From: Epilinea sp044228875
GTDB taxonomy: Bacteria > Chloroflexota > Anaerolineae > Epilineales > Epilineaceae
NCBI GenBank assembly: GCA_044228875.1
Contig: JBGAUA010000002.1
Location: 17,062-81,061 of the forward strand
Length of the DNA stretch: 64,000 nt
Direction: 5' to 3'
A program made the position numbers and the translations under genes. Each line of letters starts with the position of its first letter. The first letter of the stretch is position 1. Under the pieces are notes generated by a model. The model saw only the letters and a program-made list of their open reading frames with translations, was not told the origin of the DNA and made no database searches. Below, piece by piece: positions 42,086 to 49,093 of the stretch.

Positions 42086-42724
42086 ATGCATCCGAATGAG
42101 ACAGATCAGCCGATCGACCGCCCCGATACCCGCGAGCGGCTTGTGCGGGCGACGTTGGAGGTCATCTACGAGGAGGGCTACGACCAGGCGACCACCCGGC
42201 GCATCGCCGAACGCGCCAGTGTAAACCTCCAGCTGATCCAGTACCACTTCAAGGGCAAGGAAGGCCTGATCGCCACAGCTCAGGAGCAGGCGCGTCTGCG
42301 CTACATGACCCTCCTGGAGCCGGCCGTCCTGGCCGCCCCGGACCTGAAAGGCGCCATCCGGGCCGGAATCGCCTTGACCTGGGACCAGGCCCGGTCCCAT
42401 CCGGAGCTCATGCAGCCGGACCTGCTCCTGCAGATACGACGCGCCAGTGGGCAAGCTCCGGGGCATGACCTGCCGGCCCGGGAGACCCAAGTCGATCTCT
42501 CCCGCCTCTTGGATCGGGTGAGATCCCGGACCGGCGAGCGGCTGGCTGTTCCCATCGCCCCGTTCATCCTGCTCATGATGAGCGGAACGGCGGGCCTCTT
42601 GATGGAGTACCGCATCTCGGGCGACGACGCGACGATCGGCGCCGCCTTTGCGCTGTTGGCCGAGCGTCTGGAGGGTCTCGTCCAGAGCGGTCCCGACGAA
42701 AGACCTCACCGGTCCGCGTCGTAG
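42086..42724 (+). CDS. TetR-family transcriptional regulator
   Basis: A 212-residue regulator. The N-terminal DNA-binding domain is clear: TRERLVRATLEVIYEEGYDQATTRRIAERASVNLQLIQYHFKGKEGLI (residues about 15-62). The C-terminal ligand-binding half is not specific. It is divergent from typA and likely represses itself or nearby genes; the signal is unknown. A TTGACA-17-TAGCAT promoter places the mRNA start at the ATG. Confidence 0.93.
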   Translation: MHPNETDQPIDRPDTRERLVRATLEVIYEEGYDQATTRRIAERASVNLQLIQYHFKGKEGLIATAQEQARLRYMTLLEPAVLAAPDLKGAIRAGIALTWDQARSHPELMQPDLLLQIRRASGQAPGHDLPARETQVDLSRLLDRVRSRTGERLAVPIAPFILLMMSGTAGLLMEYRISGDDATIGAAFALLAERLEGLVQSGPDERPHRSAS

Positions 42725-42725
42725 A

Positions 42726-42753
42726 GGTGGCCGGCAACTGATAGCCGGCCTCC
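42726..42753 (+). terminator. hairpin after tetR
   Basis: Arms 42729-42735 and 42744-42750 pair perfectly around an 8-base loop and extend outward after one mismatch. It begins 2 bases beyond the tetR stop. No T-run. Confidence 0.6.
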
Positions 42754-42824
42754 GGCGGTGAACCTCAATGCGTCAGGTCCACTCTGCCAGCGCTGGAAAA
42801 CGGATCGCATCGGCGCGTTAACGG

Positions 42825-42855
42825 GGGGAGGCGGGGCCTTTGGCCACGCCTCCCC
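42825..42855. terminator. second hairpin downstream of tetR
   Basis: Perfect 9-base arms (42825-42833 and 42847-42855) with an inner GGCC/GGCC stem. It could end transcription from tetR or from the minus-strand SRPBCC gene. Confidence 0.5.
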
Positions 42856-43112
42856 GTGCGCTGTCGTCGGTCGATAGTTGTCGGGTCTGCATGTGGGAGG
42901 ACCGACGAATCCCACCAACCCTCGATCGCGATTCCCGGATGGCCTGGACCGTCGCGACAGCAGCCGCGATATCCACGAGCCTCCGAAATCAACTACGGCA
43001 TCATCCTGAAGTTGGTAACCTGCTCCGTATCACCGGAGTCTCTTCCTCTAACCACGCACAATGATAGGTGGTTTCAACGTGACTGCCAAGCGGTTACACG
43101 TCGGGCCGGTTG

Positions 43113-43625
43113 TCATGCGGCGCGGTTGCGCAGGATCCGGCGGGTGATCAGGGCGCGGTAGGCGAAGAGCAGCGGCATGCCGAGCCACATCGCCAGCCCG
43201 ACGGGCAGCCACAACCAGTGCCGGCGGAGCCGCGCCTCCACATGGTCTTCGATCCAGGTTCGGTCGCGGCCTTCGGCCACGAAGCGGTGCTCGTGCCGCC
43301 AAAGGTCAAAGGGGCCCTCAAGTTGTGTATCGACAAAGCCGCCTTCGCTGACGTCGCTGATCCGCGCCGTCCAGTTGACGGGCAGCAGCCCGCCCAGCCT
43401 CAAGGTGAACCGCATCTCGTCGCCCTCGCCAAGGACGGCCGGTGCATGGCGCAGCACGACGACGATGCCCGGCGGCGTGATGGCCGCCATGCTGTCGGAG
43501 CGGGCATGGAAATCGGCCACCCGCGCCAGCGCCGCGTCCACCACGAACCGGTGGCGATAGCGGAGCAGGCGACCAGGGTGAAGGGTTTTCGCGGTCAAGG
43601 GCGCCGTCGACCTCCCAGCCGTCAT
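43113..43625 (-). CDS. SRPBCC (START-like) domain protein
   Basis: A 170-residue protein of the helix-grip SRPBCC superfamily, which binds hydrophobic ligands. It reads RHRFVVDAALARVADFHAR, LGGLLPVNWTARI, FVDTQLEGPFDLWRHEHRF and EDHVEARL; a membrane helix near the C-terminus (about 140-160) is unusual. The ATG overlaps the stop of the SDR gene (ATGA), so the two are coupled. This pairing with a YfcH-like SDR occurs in other bacteria (family knowledge). Function unknown. Confidence 0.72.
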   Translation of the reverse strand: MTAGRSTAPLTAKTLHPGRLLRYRHRFVVDAALARVADFHARSDSMAAITPPGIVVVLRHAPAVLGEGDEMRFTLRLGGLLPVNWTARISDVSEGGFVDTQLEGPFDLWRHEHRFVAEGRDRTWIEDHVEARLRRHWLWLPVGLAMWLGMPLLFAYRALITRRILRNRAA

Positions 43626-44533
43626 GCCAGGATGTCCTGCAACGCTTCCTGCGCATGGGTGAAACGGAAGGCGTAGCCGGCCGCGAGCAGCCGCGCAGGC
43701 GCCACCTGCTGGCCTTCGAGCAGGATCATCGCCATCTCGCCCAGGGCGAGGCGCAGGGCCGGCGCCGGCGCCGGCAGGAGGGCGGGGCGATGCAAGGCCC
43801 GCCCGAGGGCGCGTGAGAAGGCGGCATTGTCGAGTTGCTCCGGCGCCGCAAGGTTGTAGGCGCCGCTCGTGTCCTGCCGGTCGATCAAGAACCGGATCGC
43901 GCCGACAACATCGGCGATATGGATCCAGGGGAAGGGCTGCCGGCCGCTGCCCAAGGGCCCCCCGACGAAGCAGCGGAAAGGCAGCAGCATCCGCGGCAGC
44001 GCGCCGCCTTCCCCACTCAGAACGATACCGATGCGCGTGGCCACGCGCCGAACGCCCAAGGACTCCACCGCCGCGGTGGAGTCCTCCCAGTCGTGGCAGA
44101 CGGAAGCCAGGAAGTCGTCGCCGGCGGGTGCTTCCTCCGTGAGCGGGCCGCTCTGTCGGGTTCCGTAGTAGCCCGCGCCGACGGCTTGCACGAGGCAGCG
44201 CGGCCGATCGCCGATCTGTTCGATCGCTGCCACCAAGGCCCGTCCGGCCCGGACCCGGCTGTCGCGGATGACCGCCTTTCGTGCCGCGGACCAACGGGCA
44301 TCCGCCACACCCGCCCCGGCCAGGTTGACCACGGCATCGCAGCCGGACAGCCTTTCGGCCCAAGCCCCCGGGTTCGCGGGATCCCAGGCAGCGACCGCGA
44401 CGCCCTGGTCGGGCTTTAGCGCGTGTCGCGCCGGGTCGCGCGACAGGATGGTCACCTGGTGGCCATCCTGCGCCAGGTCGGCGCTCAGAGCCCGGCCGAT
44501 CAAGCCGGTCCCTCCGGTGATGACGATGTGCAT
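43622..44533 (-). CDS. YfcH/TIGR01777-type NAD(P)-binding SDR
   Basis: A 303-residue atypical short-chain dehydrogenase. It starts MHIVITGGTGLIGRAL with the nucleotide motif GGTGLIG; LAGAGVADARWSAARK and YYGTRQSGPLTEE are signature segments of the TIGR01777 (YfcH) family. Frame is open to 44650 but AGGAGGAGG lies directly before ATG 44533. It is divergent from the CarH-like gene and coupled to the SRPBCC gene; together they are likely targets of that regulator. The reaction is unknown. Confidence 0.9.
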   Translation of the reverse strand: MHIVITGGTGLIGRALSADLAQDGHQVTILSRDPARHALKPDQGVAVAAWDPANPGAWAERLSGCDAVVNLAGAGVADARWSAARKAVIRDSRVRAGRALVAAIEQIGDRPRCLVQAVGAGYYGTRQSGPLTEEAPAGDDFLASVCHDWEDSTAAVESLGVRRVATRIGIVLSGEGGALPRMLLPFRCFVGGPLGSGRQPFPWIHIADVVGAIRFLIDRQDTSGAYNLAAPEQLDNAAFSRALGRALHRPALLPAPAPALRLALGEMAMILLEGQQVAPARLLAAGYAFRFTHAQEALQDILA

Positions 44534-44707
44534 GATCTCACCTCCTCCTAAGCTGTTGACCGACAGGATTTCGGAGGACGGGGCCGGAGGCGGCCCGCTA
44601 TCCCTCGCTATGCTGCCACGGAGTGGACTGCCCGTGATGGGCGCGATCATGATAACGTTTCGATGCCCCTATCGCCAAGACACCCTGGGCAATAGCTCCA
44701 CAAATCC

Positions 44708-44736
44708 TTGACGGCGCCGACCGTCAACCGTACAGT
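44708..44736 (+). promoter_or_regulatory. carH promoter with inverted repeat over the -35 box
   Basis: TTGACG (44708-44713), 17-base spacer, TACAGT (44731-44736). The -35 box is inside a perfect inverted repeat: TTGACGG (44708-44714) and CCGTCAA (44721-44727), 6 bases apart. The site lies in the intergenic region shared with the divergent SDR gene. A repressor bound here would block RNA polymerase, consistent with autoregulation by the CarH-like protein. Confidence 0.65.
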
Positions 44737-44757
44737 GATTCCCGGTACCAGCAACCC

Positions 44758-45765
44758 ATGACCACCACGCCCAACACCTCCGGCTCGCGCGGCGCCAGGG
44801 CCCTGGCCGATGAACCGATCTTCAACATCGGTGCTGTGGCCAGGATGTCCGGGCTGTCGGTGGCCGTCCTTCGCGCTTGGGAGCGACGGTACGGTTTTCC
44901 TCAGGCGCAGCGCAGTGCCGGCCGCCAGAGGGTCTACAGCCAACGGACCCTGGATCAGCTGCGCTGGGTGAAGGCGCGCATCGACCAAGGGATGCAGGCC
45001 GGACAGGCCATCCGCGCCCTGAGCCATGCCCAGTCCGAGCTCGGCGCGCTCGTGCTAGACGCCCGCCCGTCGTGGGAGCCGTCTTCATCCTCGCGGGTGG
45101 ACGACCCTGTGCTGCAGGCCTTCGCCAACCGTGTCGCCGGGGCGCTCATGGCCCACGATCTGTCCGGAGCCGATCGGATCCTGGCCGAGGCCCTGGCTGT
45201 GCTCAGCCTGGAGGATATCCTGCTCAAGGTGATCCCACCTGCCTTGGCCGATTTGGGGGAGGGTTGGGAAGCGGGCGAGGTCACGGTGGCGACGGAGCAT
45301 CTGGCTTCGGCATACATCCGCCAGCGACTGTTGCTATGGCTGGCCGAAGGGTCTCCGCCGCGCCCTGTTCCCCCCACGGTCCTGGCCTGCGCGCCCGGCG
45401 ACTGGCACGAGATCGGGCTCCTCATCCTGGGGGTGCTTCTTCGGCGGCGGCTCTGGCCAATCCACTACCTCGGACCCGCCGTGCCTTTGTCCGATCTGGC
45501 GGCCTTCGTGCGCAGCACCCAACCGGCAGCCGTGGTGGTGGTGGCCACCATCGCTTCGGCGGCGGTCGCCCTGGGCGAAGGTTCGCGCGAGATGCCGGAA
45601 CTGGATTCCAGTGGGCGGACGGTCTTCTGCTACGGCGGCCGCGCCTTTGGCCAGGACCCGTCCCTGCGCGACGGCCTGCCCGGCCACTACCTGGGCGACA
45701 GCCTGGAGGACAGCGTAGAGCGCCTGGACGGTCTGTTGCGTGACATCACCGGCATCGTGACCTAA
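44758..45765 (+). CDS. CarH/LitR-like MerR regulator with B12-binding photoreceptor domain
   Basis: A 335-residue protein. Residues about 20-88 are a MerR DNA-binding domain (FNIGAVARMSGLSVAVLRAWERRYG). The middle is a four-helix bundle with W170-x9-E180-H181, the Wx9EH motif that caps adenosylcobalamin in CarH. The last domain is a Rossmann-type B12-binding fold with DWHEIG (D215, H217, G220). In CarH, light breaks the Co-C bond, the tetramer falls apart and DNA is released. All photoreceptor residues are present, so light-dependent repression is predicted. Divergent SDR/SRPBCC genes share its upstream region. Confidence 0.88.
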   Translation: MTTTPNTSGSRGARALADEPIFNIGAVARMSGLSVAVLRAWERRYGFPQAQRSAGRQRVYSQRTLDQLRWVKARIDQGMQAGQAIRALSHAQSELGALVLDARPSWEPSSSSRVDDPVLQAFANRVAGALMAHDLSGADRILAEALAVLSLEDILLKVIPPALADLGEGWEAGEVTVATEHLASAYIRQRLLLWLAEGSPPRPVPPTVLACAPGDWHEIGLLILGVLLRRRLWPIHYLGPAVPLSDLAAFVRSTQPAAVVVVATIASAAVALGEGSREMPELDSSGRTVFCYGGRAFGQDPSLRDGLPGHYLGDSLEDSVERLDGLLRDITGIVT

Positions 45766-45808
45766 GATTGCCGCCTGCTCAAGCCTCGCACAGCTTCAGG
45801 GAGGTCAC

Positions 45809-46213
45809 ATGGCACAACGCATCGAGGGCGAACTTCAACTCATCCTGCATTTGGAAGAACTCAAGTCGCGGCACAATCCGGAGATGGTGGGCAAGGCCGA
45901 GTATCGGGTTCAGGTATGGATAAACGGTCTGGAGCGCTGGCAGTCCGAAAAGCCGGTCAAGGTGAAGGAAGGCGGGACGGCCGTCCTCGGGGTCGGGATC
46001 CCGATGCGCCTGGAAGCCGACACCGACATCGTCGACATCCAGGTGCTGGTCGCGGAGCTGGACCTGCTCAGCCCGGATGACCCAGCCGCGGGCGGCTTCG
46101 AGTTGTATCGCTCGGCCGGGTTCTTCGTGGGGGAGCGCTTCTCCATCCCCATCAGCGGAGCGGACACGGACATCAGCATTCAATGCCGCGTCGAGGCCGA
46201 GCCGCTGGCGTAG
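45809..46213 (+). CDS. conserved-looking protein of unknown function
   Basis: A 134-residue soluble protein I do not recognise. The chain is largely beta-type: RIEGELQLILHLEELK, EYRVQVWINGLERWQSEKPVKVKEGGTAVLG, and ends in a Cys-containing strand. GGGAGG lies 6 bases before the ATG, which supports translation. It follows the CarH-like gene by 43 bases on the same strand and may share its mRNA. Confidence 0.6.
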   Translation: MAQRIEGELQLILHLEELKSRHNPEMVGKAEYRVQVWINGLERWQSEKPVKVKEGGTAVLGVGIPMRLEADTDIVDIQVLVAELDLLSPDDPAAGGFELYRSAGFFVGERFSIPISGADTDISIQCRVEAEPLA

Positions 46214-46282
46214 GCGATCGGGGGAGCCGCGTTCGGTGGAGGACGCCGGCCGGCGGTTGCGCGGACGAGCAGAGCGCTCGGT

Positions 46283-47065
46283 TCAGGCCAGGTAGAGTAC
46301 CTGGCGAAAAAAAGCCAATCCGTCCGGCTCCTGATCGGCGGCGCGGAGCCGCCAGGCCGGATGTTGGAAGCGGCTGATGAAGCGCTCCGGATGGGGCATC
46401 AGGCCCAGGATGCGGCCGCTGGGGTCGGCAAGCCCGGCGATGGCGTGCACGGCGCCGTTGGGGTTCTCCGGATACTGCTCCGTGGGCCGACCCATGGCGT
46501 CGACATAGCGCAGGGCCACCAGGCCCTGCGTTTCGATGTCTGCCAGGGTGGCCTCGTCGGCGAAGAAGCGACCTTCGCCGTGCGCCAGGGGCAGCTCCAG
46601 TTGCTCCGGCAGACCTTGTACCAAGGGGCCGCTGCCGGATGACCGCAGGCGGACCCAACGGCATTCGAAGCGCCCGCTGGCATTCAGGGCCAGGGTGGCC
46701 CGCATCGCCCCTAGTTGCCCGAAGGGCAGCAGGCCGGTGCGCACCAGCACCTGGAAGCCGTTACAGATCCCCAGGATGGGCTTGCGCGCCAGCGCGAAAT
46801 CGGCCAAGGCATCGGCCAGGAAGCTGACCAGCTCGACGGCCATCACCTTGCCGCTGACCACATCATCGCCATAGGAAAAGCCACCCGGCAGGGCGAGTAC
46901 GTCGTAATCGGCGAGACGCTCTGCGCCGGAACGCAACAGGTTCATCGGCACCACGTGGGCCTGACCCCCAGCCAGCTTGAACGCGTGCGCGGTCTCGATC
47001 TCGCAGTTGGTGCCGTCGGCCTTGAGAACGCAGACCCGCGGCCCGCTGGGAACGGAGGCGATCAT
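46283..47065 (-). CDS. purQ: phosphoribosylformylglycinamidine synthase, glutaminase subunit
   Basis: PurQ supplies ammonia from glutamine to PurL in purine synthesis. The glutaminase triad is visible: Cys in GICNGFQVL and His-x-Glu in PHPERF. CVLKADGTNCEIETAHAF and LPGGFSYGDDVVSGK are PurQ-specific. The 260-residue length is normal. The frame is open to 48952 but AGGAG precedes ATG 47065. No purS or purL lies beside it, so purine genes are scattered here. Confidence 0.95.
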   Translation of the reverse strand: MIASVPSGPRVCVLKADGTNCEIETAHAFKLAGGQAHVVPMNLLRSGAERLADYDVLALPGGFSYGDDVVSGKVMAVELVSFLADALADFALARKPILGICNGFQVLVRTGLLPFGQLGAMRATLALNASGRFECRWVRLRSSGSGPLVQGLPEQLELPLAHGEGRFFADEATLADIETQGLVALRYVDAMGRPTEQYPENPNGAVHAIAGLADPSGRILGLMPHPERFISRFQHPAWRLRAADQEPDGLAFFRQVLYLA

Positions 47066-47329
47066 GGACGAACTCCTGTGCGGCAATCGGGACGACGTCG
47101 GCGCCGGGGCAGAGATGCCTGCGCCGCCTGCCGCCGGAAGGATAAGGCGCCGGAGCGGCGAGGTCCAGATTGGAAGGTTGCGGCGCGGAGGCCGAATCCA
47201 TTGACGGGATTGCGCGTTATCAAGCATGGGGCGGGCGACTTGTCTTGGATGACCCGATCGCGTCGCCCCTGATGTGCGTGGCAGGAGAGACCGCCCGTCG
47301 AGGGCGATGCGACCAGAGAGGCCCAGACC

Positions 47330-49093
47330 ATGACCGAGCTCGATGCCATAGGACCGGCCGATACGCCGCTTGATCGGACAGTCCCCGCCGTCCGACAGCT
47401 CAGCCGTCGCGGTTTCCTGCGCGCGGCCGCCGCGGCCGCTGCCACCACCGCCACCGGGCTCAATGCCCTCGGCAAGGACCCCGCCTTCGCCGCGCCGCCA
47501 CGCATCCCCACGCGCACGCCCACACCGCGCCCCCGGCCCAGCGCCACCCCCGGCACCGTCGGCGGCGTCGGGTCGCCCGGGGGCGGCGCCGCCACCTCGG
47601 CCGCCAACCGCTCCGCCAGAGCCATGGTCATGCGCCAGCAGGCGGCGCTCTACGAACACGGTCTGGGCTTCCCCCCTCAGGTCAGCAATGGGGACGAGAC
47701 GAACCTGCCGGGCTACGTCGGCAACTACTCCAAGGGCCTGCCGCACAATGCCCTGGGCGAAGTGGACCCCGCCGCCTATCAGGCCATGCTCCGCGCCGTC
47801 AACAGCGGTAGTCCGGCGGATTTCGAGGCCATTCCCCTGGGCGCTGCCCGCCAGTTGACCAATCCCCAGGCCGGTCTGGCCTTCGCCCTGCAAGGTCCCG
47901 ACCCGGCGTGTCTCGCCCAGGCGCCTGCACCTGCGTTGCGCAGCGCCGAGCAGGCCGCAGAGATCGCCGAGAACTACTGGATGGCCCTGCTCCGGGACGT
48001 TTCCTTCCTGGACTACCAGACCGATCCCCTGGCCACCGCAGCTTGCATCGACCTCGCGGCGATGTCGGACTTCCGGGCGCCCAAGGAGGCCGGTGCCGTG
48101 ACGCCGAGGACCCTGTTCCGCTCCCAGGCCGCGGGGACGACGGTAGGCCCCTACATCTCGCAGTTCATGTGGCTGAAGACGCCCTTCGGCGCCGAAACGG
48201 TGGATCGCAAGATGCGCACGCGCAAGGCGGGCGTGGACTACATGACCGATTATGCCGACTGGCTCGCCATCCAGAACGGCGCGAACCCCGGCGGCGATGC
48301 CGGCTTCGAGAGCCAGACCCGCTACATCATCAACGGCCGCGACCTCGGCGAGTGGGTGCACATCGACGTCCTGTTCCAGGCCTACTTCAACGCCCTCCTG
48401 ATCCTCTTCGACCAGGGGGCGCCGCCGGACGCGGCCAACCCCTACCGGAATTCGCGCAACCAGGCGGCGTTCGGCACCTTCGGACCGCCCTATATTGCCA
48501 GCATCCTCTGCGGCGTGGCGCGGACGGCGCTGGCGGCGGTGTGGTACCAGAAGTGGTTCGTTCACCGGCGCCTGCGGCCGGAAGCCATGGCCGGACGCGT
48601 CCACAACCAGAAGACGGGCGCGGCCGCCTACGGCATCCACTCCGACATTCTGAACAGCCAAGCCGTGGCGCGGACCCATGACCGTTTCGGCAGCTACCTT
48701 CTGCCGATGGCCTTCCCGGAGGGCTCGCCCACCCATCCGGCCTACGGAGCAGGCCATGCCACGGTGGCCGGTGCCTGCGTCACCATCCTCAAGGCGATGT
48801 TCGACGAGTCTTGGGTACTGCCTGCGCCTGTGCTGCCTACCGCAGACGGCCAGAGCCTTGTCCCCTACAGCGGGGCGCCGCTCACGGTGGGGCACGAGCT
48901 GAACAAGCTGGCGGCCAATGTGGCCTTCGGGCGCAACATCGCCGGCGTGCACTGGCGCACGGACGGCGACGCGTCGATGCGTCTGGGCGAGGAACTGGCC
49001 ATCCGCTACCTCCGTGAAGACCGGCTGTGTACCAACGAGCCCTTCACAGGATTCAGCCTGACCCGCTTCGACGGGACGACGATCACGATCTGA
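47330..49093 (+). CDS. vanadium-dependent haloperoxidase (PAP2 superfamily), Tat-exported
   Basis: A 587-residue protein with a Tat signal (SRRGFLRAAAAAA, residues 25-37) and a Thr/Pro/Arg linker. The vanadate or phosphate site is complete: K408 and R416 in KWFVHRRLRP, H476 in YGAGHAT, R535 and H541 in GRNIAGVHWR. These match vanadium haloperoxidases, which oxidise halides with hydrogen peroxide and share their fold with acid phosphatases. The apical His is H476. Whether it is a haloperoxidase or a phosphatase cannot be settled from sequence. It converges with the FG-GAP gene, overlapping it by 11 bases. Confidence 0.87.
   Translation: MTELDAIGPADTPLDRTVPAVRQLSRRGFLRAAAAAAATTATGLNALGKDPAFAAPPRIPTRTPTPRPRPSATPGTVGGVGSPGGGAATSAANRSARAMVMRQQAALYEHGLGFPPQVSNGDETNLPGYVGNYSKGLPHNALGEVDPAAYQAMLRAVNSGSPADFEAIPLGAARQLTNPQAGLAFALQGPDPACLAQAPAPALRSAEQAAEIAENYWMALLRDVSFLDYQTDPLATAACIDLAAMSDFRAPKEAGAVTPRTLFRSQAAGTTVGPYISQFMWLKTPFGAETVDRKMRTRKAGVDYMTDYADWLAIQNGANPGGDAGFESQTRYIINGRDLGEWVHIDVLFQAYFNALLILFDQGAPPDAANPYRNSRNQAAFGTFGPPYIASILCGVARTALAAVWYQKWFVHRRLRPEAMAGRVHNQKTGAAAYGIHSDILNSQAVARTHDRFGSYLLPMAFPEGSPTHPAYGAGHATVAGACVTILKAMFDESWVLPAPVLPTADGQSLVPYSGAPLTVGHELNKLAANVAFGRNIAGVHWRTDGDASMRLGEELAIRYLREDRLCTNEPFTGFSLTRFDGTTITI

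Larger units (their letters stand above)
42725..43112. other. non-coding region with two hairpins
   Basis: About 390 bases between tetR and the SRPBCC gene. It contains the hairpins at 42726-42753 and 42825-42855 and no supported gene. The rest (42860-43110) is of lower GC than average and shows nothing I can name. Confidence 0.55.

Noticed and set aside
40100..42709. An 869-residue TypA with a long N-terminal extension
   Set aside because: The first 257 codons are opposite the tetR gene and have shadow composition; the GTPase begins with MRRQDIRN at 41938.
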